DNA of 38,632 bases from an uncultured Helicobacter sp. (GCA_949299115.1 CASFZH010000030.1:1-38632), one strand, 5' to 3'; counted from the stretch's first letter, positions 8,610 through 17,656 are shown. The notes: generated by a model from the letters alone, not told the origin. A program made the numbers and translations.

Positions 8610-9209
8610 TTAAAATTTAACGAGTTTTTCTATATCATATTCAAAAACCTTTGTAAAAACCTCTGTAAAATGCTCAAAGTTCTTAGTTGGCATATTGTCA
8701 AAACTGATATAACTACAGTCTTTCTCTATTGCTTCTAGTGATACTGCAAAATCCTTAAGATTCAAAAGAAATATGTCGACTGATAAAGTATCATATTTAA
8801 ATTTGTAACCATTAGAAGCATGTCTAATCTTAATAGCAAAATCACCATATCGGAAGAAAAATGTCTTCATGCGAAACCATCGTCGTTTTTTGATAAAGAG
8901 TCCCTCATTAGTTATCCACATTTTAGCTGTAAGAATATTAATAAGTGTACTTGAGAACATATAAGAGCCTATCATAAAAACTACAAACATAAATGATACT
9001 TCAGTTGGTACTTCAGTATGAATAAACATTCCAGCAACAGTCAGAATGGTAAGACCAATAAAAATACCAGACATTATAAATAAAGATGCCATGGAAAATA
9101 TATCTATGCCCTTAACCTCTGCAAGTATTTCTTTATTTTGTCTTATGGCATTACTGTTGCCTTCAGATTCTGTGCTATCTTGCTGCATGGTTGAGATTTC
9201 ATTATCCAT
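8610..9209 (-). CDS. Unknown membrane protein, two helices plus PH-like C-terminal domain
   Basis: A 199-residue protein not recognised by name. After a polar N-terminus of about 35 residues it has two hydrophobic helices (about 39-63 and 71-95). The remaining hundred residues are soluble and read WITNEGLFIKKRRWFRMKTF and onward, a pattern like bacterial PH-type domains that follow paired helices. GGAG lies 5 bases before the ATG. It is the first gene of a two-gene unit with the glycine-rich membrane protein downstream. Small membrane proteins of this layout often serve as immunity proteins against membrane-active toxins, so that role is plausible but unproven. Confidence 0.75.
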   Translation of the reverse strand: MDNEISTMQQDSTESEGNSNAIRQNKEILAEVKGIDIFSMASLFIMSGIFIGLTILTVAGMFIHTEVPTEVSFMFVVFMIGSYMFSSTLINILTAKMWITNEGLFIKKRRWFRMKTFFFRYGDFAIKIRHASNGYKFKYDTLSVDIFLLNLKDFAVSLEAIEKDCSYISFDNMPTKNFEHFTEVFTKVFEYDIEKLVKF

Positions 9210-9293
9210 TTTTACTCCAATGTTTTACCTAAGATTCCCTATCCATATACCCTGCCATTTTTAATGACTTATGATAAGAAAAACTCTTATTGC

Positions 9294-9299
9294 ATTATA
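9294..9299 (-). promoter_or_regulatory. Putative -10 element of the two-gene membrane cassette
   Basis: TATAAT on the minus strand, about 85 bases before the ATG at 9209. It is the best -10 match in the leader. Confidence 0.4.
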
Positions 9300-9981
9300 A
9301 TATAAAAAGATTAATTTATGATTCTTAATATACTCTTTCTCTCTTAATAAATCATATCTATCCATTATTTTATTTCACCTATTTCATCTATTTCACACAC
9401 CTTTGTTTCATCAGCCATTTTGTTATAGAATTAAAGATATTGAATGAATTTTTATATCATAATCATTTGTTATTTAAGCCTTTTAGATTCCCAATATTAG
9501 ATTAGTTTGTGAGAATTTTTGGTGTAATTTTTTATAGAATCTCATAATTGTCAATAAGATTCTAAATATTGGTATTCTTATTTCTCCCTTGTTGGCGGAT
9601 AGAACAAGGACTCAATAATACAGTATTGCATACACTAGTGAATAGTAACCGTATAGCAGAGATTCCAAACATATACAAAAGCAACATCTGCTATAACAAA
9701 AGAGATTCTTATAATTTTCACAGATTGTGTTCTAAAAGATTCTTTTCTTAAGGACTAAAAAGGCTTGAAATGAATAGAATCAATCTTTGCAAGGTATGTC
9801 TTAAAGAAATTCTCAACATATTTACCTCAAAAATACAAGGAAATTTTTTACAAGATTGATACGATTTACAAGAGAGATTCTAATTAAAAATATGACAAAG
9901 GGATAGCCGCATGATTCTCATTCATAAATCTAATTTATGATTTGTAGTTCTAGTATTTATGGATTCTAAAGCTCTACACAG
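9300..9981. other. Gene-free AT-rich stretch
   Basis: No gene is supported. A plus-strand 60-codon frame at 9569-9751 has no ribosome-binding site and an unprotein-like composition. The stretch leads into the YkgJ pseudogene and is probably part of the same decayed region. Confidence 0.5.
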
Positions 9982-10276
9982 TTAAACATTATGCCTATCT
10001 TTATTTTTTAATGCTGCACAAATTTGTGTGTTTAAGGTATAAAATTCTTCTTGGCTATATTTGTTTTGTAATGCTTCTCATACATAAGGGCAACATTGCA
10101 AGTCTCAGGTCTCTTATCATAAATACTGCATTGATTATTTGCATTAAGATACACACATCGCCCTCTCCATTATCAAGATGTCGTAACTCTAGAATCTACT
10201 CCATGTGCTTACAGTAGATTCCACAGCTATCGCAAGGAAAGTGTATTGTTTTTATTTTATAAAAGAATCAAGACAT
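9982..10276 (-). pseudogene. Frameshifted YkgJ-family cysteine-cluster protein
   Basis: The minus strand carries a clear but broken member of the YkgJ (UPF0153) family, small proteins with a CxxCxxCC-type metal-binding cluster. From an ATG at 10276 the third codon is TGA. The same frame then reads HFPCDSCGIYCKHME, a stop, and LRHLDNGEGDVC. A frameshift leads to LNANNQCSIYDKRPETCNVA, then LMYEKHYKTN. A second shift leads to YSQEEFYTLNTQICAALKNK, and the gene ends at 9982. Three frames are needed to restore the family order and two internal stops interrupt it, so the gene is dead. The remnant cluster CDSCGIYC has also lost one cysteine of the usual pair. It lies 30 bases past the chemoreceptor stop. 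Confidence 0.85.
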
Positions 10277-10306
10277 TACCTTTTATCTTTAGAGCCTTAA
10301 TCTAAT

Positions 10307-11629
10307 TTAACTTTTGTGATTATTATTTAATATCGATTCCATATTTTTTAATAAAACATCGTTTTGTTCTTGCAACATATTATCAATTTCACGCACCACA
10401 CCTTTTGTTGCATTCTCAAATATTGTGATATTTTTATCAATAAAATCTTTAGTTGGTAATTGCTTATCTTTGATTGGTATTGCTATATTGTTAGCATAAG
10501 AGTGCACTGTTGCATGTTCCTTTTCTAAATTTTTATATCCTTGCGTATTTCTAAAATTCTTATAGCCATCACCTTCATAATACCATTTACCAAGACGACA
10601 TCCCTTGTGGTCTGTAATACCAAATTCGTCAGAAACACCAAGTATAAGCGAATAAAGATTGTTTTTATACACAACATGATCCAGCTTTGCCAATGAACAA
10701 AAAACGAGATTATTAATCATTTTCAACATAAAGTGTGATTGTGTTGACGATTGAGATAAATTTTGCATCATATCTACCATTTGGTTGACATTTTCTCGCA
10801 TAGATTCTGTAACATTGTTAGTTTCTTCTGTATTTGTGTGGATATCATTACTTTCTTGTTGCATAGCTTTTACAACTATTGCAATATCTTTAGTGGCTTT
10901 TTGTGTCTTTTCAGCAAGCTTTCTGACTTCATCTGCTACGACAGCAAAGCCTCTGCCATGTTCTCCTGCTCTGGCTGCTTCTATGGCTGCATTAAGAGCT
11001 AAAAGATTGGTTTGTTCTGCAATATCATCTATCAAAGAAATAACGTTGGTTATGTCATTGCTGCGATTGCTTAATGACAATGTAAGCTGTTGGGCTTGCT
11101 GCATTTTACTACATAGCTCATCAATATTAGAAGAAGATTTTTCACTCACATTTAAACCTTGTTCAGAAATATTCAAAGCAGAGTCTGAATTTTGCAAAAT
11201 ATGAGTTAAATCTTGGAGAATTTTTATAAAGGAATCTTGTGCTGCTCCCAGTCCAATCTTCAATGCAGAATGGTGAGACTGAATAATGTCCACTCCTTTA
11301 GTATTTTTATCTTGTAGACTTAATTTTTGCAAAATATAAATACGGATATCATAAATTGTTTTTCTTATCAGTTTATATTGTTCATTATCATAAATAATAG
11401 TATCATTGGCACTATTTATTAAGCCCACTATTATATTAATATCTTTTATCTCTTTAGCTTTATCATTTGTAAAGATAATTGAGTCATTCTCTATTGCAAT
11501 CACAATTTCATTAATAGACAATGCACTAAGTTGTTTATAAAAATCAAGCTCTTGTTTTAATGCTGTAATTTCAGTATCTCTATTTTGTAATTCTTTTTTT
11601 AAAAGATTCATGTTGAAAAACATATTCAC
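10307..11629 (-). CDS. tlpD: Soluble methyl-accepting chemotaxis protein with CZB domain (TlpD-like)
   Basis: A 440-residue cytoplasmic chemoreceptor without signal peptide or membrane helix, close in size and layout to H. pylori TlpD, which signals to CheA/CheW in energy and oxidant taxis. An N-terminal coiled coil (about 8-40) leads to a small unassigned sensor region. The signalling hairpin has the canonical tip [20 protein letters not shown] (about 205-224) followed by [19 protein letters not shown]. The C-terminal CZB zinc-binding domain (about 300-410) shows its ligands in [21 protein letters not shown] and [10 protein letters not shown]. The gene is transcribed alone, between the YkgJ pseudogene and rnpA. 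Start at 11629; an ATG two codons later is also possible. Confidence 0.92.
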   Translation of the reverse strand: MNMFFNMNLLKKELQNRDTEITALKQELDFYKQLSALSINEIVIAIENDSIIFTNDKAKEIKDINIIVGLINSANDTIIYDNEQYKLIRKTIYDIRIYILQKLSLQDKNTKGVDIIQSHHSALKIGLGAAQDSFIKILQDLTHILQNSDSALNISEQGLNVSEKSSSNIDELCSKMQQAQQLTLSLSNRSNDITNVISLIDDIAEQTNLLALNAAIEAARAGEHGRGFAVVADEVRKLAEKTQKATKDIAIVVKAMQQESNDIHTNTEETNNVTESMRENVNQMVDMMQNLSQSSTQSHFMLKMINNLVFCSLAKLDHVVYKNNLYSLILGVSDEFGITDHKGCRLGKWYYEGDGYKNFRNTQGYKNLEKEHATVHSYANNIAIPIKDKQLPTKDFIDKNITIFENATKGVVREIDNMLQEQNDVLLKNMESILNNNHKS

Positions 11630-11757
11630 TTCCTAAATAAAATAAGTTTAATTATAACGTGATTCTATTTATAAAAAACTTAAGCACACTAATGTTACGC
11701 AATATAAAAACAGCAGAATCTATTACTCTTAGTATTTCAATATTATTGCATTGTAAT

Positions 11758-12198
11758 TTATTTGTTACTTTGCGAATATAAGGTGATTTTTTTCACAGCG
11801 TAACGTATATGTTTTTCTAAATCATGAAAACTAAGTTCAATGATATTTCTACGACAAACAAAAATAAAAGCAGTATGTGAAATCTCTCCTTGTGACACAA
11901 GATTACACATAATTGCTTTGATACGTCTTTTTATAAGGTTACGTTTATGTGCCTTAGCAACTTTTCTATTAATACTAAAACCAAGCAACACTTTAGAATC
12001 TATATGACGTATGTAACGTTTTTTATTAGAAAGCTTCAGACAAAAATCACACAAATCTAAGCCATAAATAGTCATAAAATCCCTTGTAAAACGATAGGGA
12101 GATTTAAAAACAATATTGAACTCAAAAGAATTTTGTAAATGTGATGTAAGTTTAATGAAAGAATGTGTTGATTTTTTCATAGGATACTGCAAACACAA
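11758..12198 (-). CDS. rnpA: Ribonuclease P protein component
   Basis: The basic protein subunit of RNase P, which binds the catalytic RNA and matures tRNA 5' ends. The family RNR-type motif is visible as KVAKAHKRNLIKRRIKAIM, preceded by the LGFSINRK strand. The tail FIFVCRRNIIELSFHDLEKH matches epsilonproteobacterial RnpA. The frame stays open upstream to a TTG at 12231, but a strong AAAGGAGA site lies inside that stretch and points to the TTG at 12198; an ATG at 12180 is the third option. No rpmH precedes it and no yidC follows, unlike the usual rpmH-rnpA-yidC order. It instead follows the cbb3 accessory genes. Confidence 0.88.
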   Translation of the reverse strand: MCLQYPMKKSTHSFIKLTSHLQNSFEFNIVFKSPYRFTRDFMTIYGLDLCDFCLKLSNKKRYIRHIDSKVLLGFSINRKVAKAHKRNLIKRRIKAIMCNLVSQGEISHTAFIFVCRRNIIELSFHDLEKHIRYAVKKITLYSQSNK

Positions 12199-12273
12199 GG
12201 TACCGTCTCCTTTTATTATCGCATAATACAAATACCTGTTTCATTATATCAAAGTTTAATTAAAATTCAAAAT

Positions 12274-12972
12274 TTATGGATTTCCATTAAATATCCAATA
12301 TGAGAAAAAAGCGTTCTTGCATTTATCATTTAGTGAAGAATGTACGTGTGTTAAATTTTGATTATGACAAGTTGTAACTTTAAAATATAATTGATAATAA
12401 CCTTGCAAAGGGAGAGAAAAATTTTCTATTTTATATGTATTTTCAGTATATTTTTGCACAGGAATTACAAAGCTTGTCGCCTTCTTTTCACCTTGTACTA
12501 ATCTCGTAACCTCTAATGAAACTTGCGATATAACTGGGTATAAAAAGTCTGCATTTATATTTTCAGATTCTTGTTTAGACTGCTCTTCATAACTACTATT
12601 TGTAGCTGCCATATCTTTTCTATGAAAAAAAAGATATAATGTATTATTATCATGATGCAATCTGTCTCTTTCTATTGGATAATCTTTTGGCACAGATGCA
12701 GTATAGTAGGGATTCTTAAGAATATTTTGTTGCTCTAATTCTGGAATTCGGTTAATACCTATATAAGGTGTATAAAACTTTTCGAATTCATTTTGATAAG
12801 ACATTATGTCATTGATATGAATATCAACTTCTTTGCGTTCAGAATCAAATGATTTATCCGTGTCAATACTCTGCTTTGATGAAATTCTAATACTAAAAAT
12901 AATAAGGACTACTCCTATTAATATAATGAATAAAATCCCAATGGGCCACAAATTTCTTTGATGTGAGTTCAT
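12274..12972 (-). CDS. FixH/CcoH-like membrane-anchored protein of the cbb3 locus
   Basis: A 232-residue protein with one N-terminal membrane helix (about residues 10-28), then a large exported domain. Its layout and its place at the end of a ccoNOQP operon match the FixH/CcoH-like proteins that assist cbb3 oxidase assembly. Sequence identity to classical FixH is not obvious to me, so the name rests mainly on context. Two cysteines near residues 200-216 could form a disulphide. Its ATG overlaps the stop of the TPM-domain gene by one base (TAATG), indicating translational coupling. Confidence 0.7.
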   Translation of the reverse strand: MNSHQRNLWPIGILFIILIGVVLIIFSIRISSKQSIDTDKSFDSERKEVDIHINDIMSYQNEFEKFYTPYIGINRIPELEQQNILKNPYYTASVPKDYPIERDRLHHDNNTLYLFFHRKDMAATNSSYEEQSKQESENINADFLYPVISQVSLEVTRLVQGEKKATSFVIPVQKYTENTYKIENFSLPLQGYYQLYFKVTTCHNQNLTHVHSSLNDKCKNAFFSYWIFNGNP

Positions 12973-13826
12973 TAACCATCCTTTTTACTTTTACTAAAAA
13001 AACCATTGCTAACAAGTATAAATAATACTATTAAAATAGACAACATAATATAAATTATTATCTTTGTAGTATCACTAGGTTGCTCAATGGGTTTTGGAGC
13101 ATGCAAGGTAACATTATAATGTTGTGCTATTGTATGTGAAAGGGCAAGATAAAGATTTAAAACCCCTTCATTAACACCACTTTTATATTTATCGCTTTCA
13201 ACGGATTCTGCTGGTAAATAAGGATATGCATAATTCTCTAATAAATCTTGCGTTTTTAGAAAATCTACATTACTTTTAATAGTAATGGAATGGTCGTTAT
13301 AAAATAAAAATATGACAGCATATTTTCCTTTTAGTAATCTAATCCATTGTTGTTCATAAGCCCGCCTTATTTGAAATTTGTCTTGCATATCCAATGAATC
13401 TAATGAGATATCCAAATGCTGTAAATTTGAGATAGGAATTTGTTTTATAATATGTATAAAAACACTAATTCCAGTCTTATCATATATCTCACTTGATAGA
13501 TTTTTTATTGAATCGGCTGCATCCTTAGGCAATATATAAGTATCCCCTGAAAAATATTTAATAGATTGAGGAACTATATTATTGTCATCTAATTGCATTA
13601 CATTGTCATTAGATTCAAAAGTATTTATTCTGATAACACCATCTTGTATAGTTGGAGCTTCATTGAGAGATAAAAGACCTTTAGACACAGAATTAGGTAA
13701 TACTACACTATAATATTTTATATCATTATAGTTTTGAGAATACGTCAATATAGAACACACCGCAAAACTTGAAATATTGAAAAAGTATAATAAAAATACA
13801 AGAACAATAACTCTCGTGTTTAACAA
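12972..13826 (-). CDS. TPM-domain membrane protein of the cbb3 locus
   Basis: A 284-residue protein with an N-terminal signal or anchor helix (about 6-25), an extracytoplasmic TPM-type domain (about 95-225) and a C-terminal membrane helix near 252-272. Its TPM-like pattern includes NLSSEIYDKTGISVFIHIIK and, later, GKYAVIFLFYNDHSITIKSN. TPM domains are small alpha/beta folds found in some phosphatases and in photosystem repair proteins. The role here is unknown, but the gene sits inside the cbb3 operon as in Campylobacter. The start is TTG, with GAGGA six bases upstream. It is coupled to the FixH-like gene that follows. Confidence 0.75.
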   Translation of the reverse strand: MLNTRVIVLVFLLYFFNISSFAVCSILTYSQNYNDIKYYSVVLPNSVSKGLLSLNEAPTIQDGVIRINTFESNDNVMQLDDNNIVPQSIKYFSGDTYILPKDAADSIKNLSSEIYDKTGISVFIHIIKQIPISNLQHLDISLDSLDMQDKFQIRRAYEQQWIRLLKGKYAVIFLFYNDHSITIKSNVDFLKTQDLLENYAYPYLPAESVESDKYKSGVNEGVLNLYLALSHTIAQHYNVTLHAPKPIEQPSDTTKIIIYIMLSILIVLFILVSNGFFSKSKKDG

Positions 13827-13840
13827 ACAATATCCTCAAA

Positions 13841-13948
13841 CTATACGGCATGCAAATATTCATATGGTGCAAGTGTTAATATAATAGTAAGAATAGCAAT
13901 ACCAACAAGAACTAATGCTGTAAATTTCTCAAGTCCAGTAAATTTCAT
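13841..13948 (-). CDS. 35-residue single-helix membrane protein of the cbb3 locus
   Basis: A tiny gene between the DUF4006-like gene and the TPM gene. It encodes 35 residues beginning MKFTGLEKFTALVLVGIAIL, a single membrane helix ending in a short polar tail (APYEYLHAV). A strong AAGGAGT site lies 6 bases before the ATG. It fits tightly between its neighbours, with a 17-base gap before it and a 14-base gap after it. Position and membrane character suggest an accessory or assembly subunit of the cbb3 oxidase, comparable to CcoM or CcoS-type small proteins, but I cannot assign it to a named family. Confidence 0.75.
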   Translation of the reverse strand: MKFTGLEKFTALVLVGIAILTIILTLAPYEYLHAV

Positions 13949-13965
13949 CTTTTGACTCCTTATAT

Positions 13966-14166
13966 TTATTGAATAATTTTAATTGCATCACGATTTGTAG
14001 TATCATTTTTTTTCAAATTATTTGAATCAATACTATAAAACGTAGTAGCACTTGATTGCTGTACTTTGAGTGCACTATAACCTGTGATTACTGCTGCAAT
14101 AACAACAAGCAACACGGCTAAAAAAAAACCAACCAAACTATTGAGAATGTTAATAATCGTCTGCAT
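13966..14166 (-). CDS. Small membrane protein, DUF4006-like, downstream of ccoP
   Basis: A 66-residue protein with one N-terminal membrane helix (about 9-32) and a polar tail containing ALKVQQ. Short proteins of this kind directly follow ccoP in Campylobacter and Helicobacter, where they are annotated DUF4006. The gene starts 20 bases after the ccoP stop with a good AAGGAGA site. The role is unknown and probably linked to the oxidase. The family name is a recognition by size, layout and position, not a measured match. Confidence 0.8.
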   Translation of the reverse strand: MQTIINILNSLVGFFLAVLLVVIAAVITGYSALKVQQSSATTFYSIDSNNLKKNDTTNRDAIKIIQ

Positions 14167-14186
14167 AGTATCTCCTTGCTTTTAAA

Positions 14187-15068
14187 TTATTGAATTTTTT
14201 GTTTAGCGCCTATAAAGGCTTGTAATGCCTCAACTTCTCTCTGACTAAGATTTAAATATTCAAAAGATGGCATAAAACCTATATTTCCTTTTTTACCATA
14301 TCGCAATACATCATGTAAAAAAGGAGTTTTACCGTATACATTTAAGGCAGGACCCATAGCCTCTACACCTTCACCATTTGCACCATGACAAGCATAACAT
14401 GTGCCACTATCGTGATACACTTCTTTTCCATATTTTACAAGTTCATCATCATATTTTCGTGTCGTATCACCTACGATTTCTGACATAACATATTGAGCTA
14501 CAGCTTGAATATCTTTTTCCTCACTAAGCAATCCTTCTGGCATACCACCAAATTCCTCACCGTTCGAATTTTTAAGCCCCATACTACCATGCTTAATAGT
14601 ATCTACCACACCCTCAAGTTTACCCCAATGTGTAAGATTCTGTGCCTTACCATCGTTGCCTTCTGCTGTTAAACCATGACATTGTGCACATTGAACTAAA
14701 AATATTTGTTCACCCATTTCACGCAACTTTTCAGAATCCATGTTTGCATGAATGGCATCAAATTTCTGACTATGTATTTTTGCTTCCTCATTATATTCAC
14801 CAATTTGTGAATACGCATTAAGCGGATAACCAAATAAAATATACCAAATTGCCCAAATCATAACTCCAAGTAATGCTAAAAGCCAACCGGTTGGAATATT
14901 GTTATTAAACTCACGGATACCATCCCATTCGTGTGAAGTCAATTCACCAATAGCACTTTCAGTTTTCATTTTTTGTATATAAAACCACGCTATCACGACT
15001 GTCAAGAGTAAAATGACAATTGCACCCATTAAGCCAATCACATTAATATGATCATTTAACCAATCCAT
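14187..15068 (-). CDS. ccoP: cbb3-type cytochrome c oxidase subunit III, dihaem CcoP
   Basis: A 293-residue membrane-anchored dihaem cytochrome c that passes electrons to CcoO and CcoN in the high-affinity cbb3 terminal oxidase. It has two N-terminal membrane helices (about 9-30 and 61-80). The haem-binding motifs CAQCH and CYACH are separated by roughly a hundred residues, and each domain has a downstream methionine ligand candidate. Length is normal. It is the fourth gene of ccoN-ccoO-ccoQ-ccoP, all on the minus strand with short gaps. Confidence 0.97.
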   Translation of the reverse strand: MDWLNDHINVIGLMGAIVILLLTVVIAWFYIQKMKTESAIGELTSHEWDGIREFNNNIPTGWLLALLGVMIWAIWYILFGYPLNAYSQIGEYNEEAKIHSQKFDAIHANMDSEKLREMGEQIFLVQCAQCHGLTAEGNDGKAQNLTHWGKLEGVVDTIKHGSMGLKNSNGEEFGGMPEGLLSEEKDIQAVAQYVMSEIVGDTTRKYDDELVKYGKEVYHDSGTCYACHGANGEGVEAMGPALNVYGKTPFLHDVLRYGKKGNIGFMPSFEYLNLSQREVEALQAFIGAKQKIQ

Positions 15069-15126
15069 ACTATCTCCTTACTGTATATACCATACGATTT
15101 CACAAGTTTACATTACTTACTCTAAT

Positions 15127-15357
15127 CTATCTTTTTAATTTTATATTCTCATTTTCACAAGACTCTATGATTTCATCATCTAAAGAATCATGAAGAGCCA
15201 ATTTACCGTATTTTTCATAATCGACTTTACCTCGCGATTGTGCACGATAAAGATAAAATATATAAGAATAGAGCCAAAATACTAAAAATACTATAGATAG
15301 AAAATAAGCTCCCTTAAGACTCAAAAAATCAAATCCATAAATCTCTAAACTCATCAT
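15127..15357 (-). CDS. ccoQ: cbb3-type oxidase small subunit CcoQ
   Basis: A 76-residue subunit with one central membrane helix (FLSIVFLVFWLYSYIFYLY, about residues 19-37) and a charged cytoplasmic tail ending in Lys/Glu. It lies between ccoO and ccoP as is usual, 11 bases after the ccoO stop. CcoQ stabilises the complex and the binding of CcoP. Identity rests on size, helix and position. Confidence 0.9.
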   Translation of the reverse strand: MMSLEIYGFDFLSLKGAYFLSIVFLVFWLYSYIFYLYRAQSRGKVDYEKYGKLALHDSLDDEIIESCENENIKLKR

Positions 15358-15368
15358 AATCCTTCATA

Positions 15369-16061
15369 TCATTTCACAATACGACTTGAACCCAAACTAT
15401 TTAAATAAGCAATTAAAGCAACAATCTCAGTAATCTTTCCACTACTAAACATTTCTGCGGTTTGTGTATGTTTCATTTCTTCAACAACAATTGCCGCATC
15501 TGCCTTAAACTGTTCTCTTGCTTCATCAATAGTCCCAAGCTTCATGCTGGTTTTTAAATTGGGGACATCATATGGCACTTTAAACACTATCTTTTGTGTT
15601 AAAGCTTCCGCATAAGCAGTTTCAAAGTCTACTTCCTTATTATAAAGATGTTTATAAGCAGGCATGATAGAGCGAGGCACAACAGAATTTGGATCATACA
15701 TATGATTAGCATGCCAATCACTGCTACTTCTATCGCCTATTCTATGCAGGTCTGGACCAGTCCTCTTAGATCCCCACAAAAAAGGTCTGTCATACGCATA
15801 CTCACCACTTAAACTATACATACCATAACGCATTACTTCACTTTTAAATTCACGAATAAGTTGAGAATGACAATTATAGCAACCTTCTTTCATATATACA
15901 TCTCTACCTGCAGTTTCAAGCACACTTAAAGGACGCAAACCTTCAATAGGCTGTGCAGATTTTCTAAAATCTGGGATTATCTGCACCAATCCTGCAATCG
16001 AAAACACAATTACAAAAGCGATTGTAAAAAAGAAAGGATTTTTTTCTAACCAAGCAAACAT
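15369..16061 (-). CDS. ccoO: cbb3-type oxidase subunit II, monohaem CcoO
   Basis: A 230-residue monohaem cytochrome c anchored by an N-terminal helix (about 10-28). The haem site CYNCHSQLIREF is near residue 61, within the conserved EGCYNCHSQ block. YAYDRPFLWGSKRTGPDLHR follows, the signature of CcoO/FixO. Conserved Met residues occur further on in SIMPAYKHL. It relays electrons from CcoP to the CcoN active site. The start lies 12 bases after the ccoN stop. Confidence 0.97.
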   Translation of the reverse strand: MFAWLEKNPFFFTIAFVIVFSIAGLVQIIPDFRKSAQPIEGLRPLSVLETAGRDVYMKEGCYNCHSQLIREFKSEVMRYGMYSLSGEYAYDRPFLWGSKRTGPDLHRIGDRSSSDWHANHMYDPNSVVPRSIMPAYKHLYNKEVDFETAYAEALTQKIVFKVPYDVPNLKTSMKLGTIDEAREQFKADAAIVVEEMKHTQTAEMFSSGKITEIVALIAYLNSLGSSRIVK

Positions 16062-16073
16062 ACAATGCCTCCT

Positions 16074-17537
16074 TTAAGATGCCATAGGTGAAGCATACTC
16101 TGGTTCTTTCTGAAGTTCCCTAGCAGCCACAATAGTCATAATGATATTATAAATAAACATAACAAAACCAACAAGATAGAGCAACCCCCCAATTCCTCTT
16201 AAAATAAAATACGGCTTTAATTGGACAACTGTATCGATGAATGCGTATTTAAGTTGTCCCAATTCTGTGATATCACGCCACATCATACCCTGCACGATAC
16301 CAGCAACCCACATACTAGAAAAGTAAAAAACAATACCAACTGTCATAATCCAAAATTGTGCTTCAATAATTTTCTTTGAATAAATTTCTCTACCAAACAA
16401 TCTTGGAAGCATATGATACACTGTGGCGATGATAGTAAAAGCAACCCAACCAAGTGCTGCATCATGAACATGCCCAATAATCCAGTCTGTAAAGTGAGCA
16501 AGAGCATTGACTGATTTTATAGACTGTATAGGACCCTCAAGTGTTGCTAACATATACCAAGTAGAAGCTAAAATGAGGAATTTAATCAACGGTGATTCTT
16601 TTAATTGATGCCATTGACCCCTCATGGTAAGCAACATATTAACAGCAGTTCCCCATGAAGGAAGGATAAGCATAACAGAAAAAACAGAACCTAATGTTTG
16701 AATCCAATCTGGTACTGTTGAATAAATAACATGGTGTCCACCAGCCCAAATATAAACAAACATAAGACTCCAAAATGAAAACAACGTAAGCTTATAGGAA
16801 AAAACCGGTTGACCAGATTCTTTTGGTAGGAAATAATAAATCAAACCAATAATCCCAGAAGTAAAGACAAAAGCAACCGCATTGTGTCCCCACCACCATT
16901 GGATAAGAGCATCGTTTGTCCCAGCATACATTGAAATACTATGCCAAATACTACCAAACCCAGTAACAAGCCGTGTTGGAACGGAAAGATTATTAAAAAT
17001 AAAAAGTACAGAAATAGCAGTAAAAGTCGCAATAAAATACCATAAAGAAATATAAATTACTTTCTCTCTTCTTACTGCCATAGAACCAAATAGGCTAATA
17101 CCCCATAATACCCAAGTAACAACAATTAAAATATCTACTATCCAAGGTAATTCTGCATATTCTTTAGACTGCGTAATACCCGTAAAAAGTGTATAAAGGG
17201 CTAACACAAGCACAATAAGATACATGATAAAATGTAAAATGCCGATTAATTTCAAGAAAGGGTGCTCATGATAAGTAATTTTTAAAACTCTTTGTCCAAA
17301 ATAATACCAACCCGCCCAAATACCACTTACAGTAAAACCGTAAATAATAACGTTTGTGTGTAATGGTCGCAATCTACCAAAAATAGAATATTCTCCGGCA
17401 ATATAATTCAAATCTGGTATTGCTAATTGAAACGCTAATATTACACCAATCAACATACCTAGAAAGCCAGTTACTATAGAAACCAACAAAAACAATTTTG
17501 CAAGCGAATAGTCATATTGTCTTATGCTTTCCTGCAT
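16074..17537 (-). CDS. ccoN: cbb3-type cytochrome c oxidase catalytic subunit CcoN
   Basis: A 487-residue polytopic haem-copper oxidase subunit that reduces oxygen to water and pumps protons, with high oxygen affinity suited to microaerobic life. Conserved histidines are visible in RLRPLHTNVIIYGF (low-spin haem ligand), WWWGHNAVAFVF (copper ligand), GGHHVIYSTVPDW (copper ligands) and IGHVHDAALGW (haem ligands). Length and helix count are normal. It is the first gene of the operon, with an AAGGAG site before the ATG. Its upstream region contains the palindrome at 17657-17698. Confidence 0.97.
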   Translation of the reverse strand: MQESIRQYDYSLAKLFLLVSIVTGFLGMLIGVILAFQLAIPDLNYIAGEYSIFGRLRPLHTNVIIYGFTVSGIWAGWYYFGQRVLKITYHEHPFLKLIGILHFIMYLIVLVLALYTLFTGITQSKEYAELPWIVDILIVVTWVLWGISLFGSMAVRREKVIYISLWYFIATFTAISVLFIFNNLSVPTRLVTGFGSIWHSISMYAGTNDALIQWWWGHNAVAFVFTSGIIGLIYYFLPKESGQPVFSYKLTLFSFWSLMFVYIWAGGHHVIYSTVPDWIQTLGSVFSVMLILPSWGTAVNMLLTMRGQWHQLKESPLIKFLILASTWYMLATLEGPIQSIKSVNALAHFTDWIIGHVHDAALGWVAFTIIATVYHMLPRLFGREIYSKKIIEAQFWIMTVGIVFYFSSMWVAGIVQGMMWRDITELGQLKYAFIDTVVQLKPYFILRGIGGLLYLVGFVMFIYNIIMTIVAARELQKEPEYASPMAS

Positions 17538-17656
17538 ACAATCTCCTTTTCAAAAAGTCAGTCATCAAAGAATATGTCGTTATTGTAGTATTCCTATTAT
17601 TAGTTATAGCTTAAAGTTAATAAAATGTTAATCAAAAATTAAAATAATAAACCCAA

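Noticed and set aside
9569-9751. 60-codon plus-strand frame
   Set aside because: No ribosome-binding site, no domain, and composition unlike the surrounding genes.
10011-10217. 68-codon plus-strand frame
   Set aside because: It is the antisense shadow of the YkgJ pseudogene.
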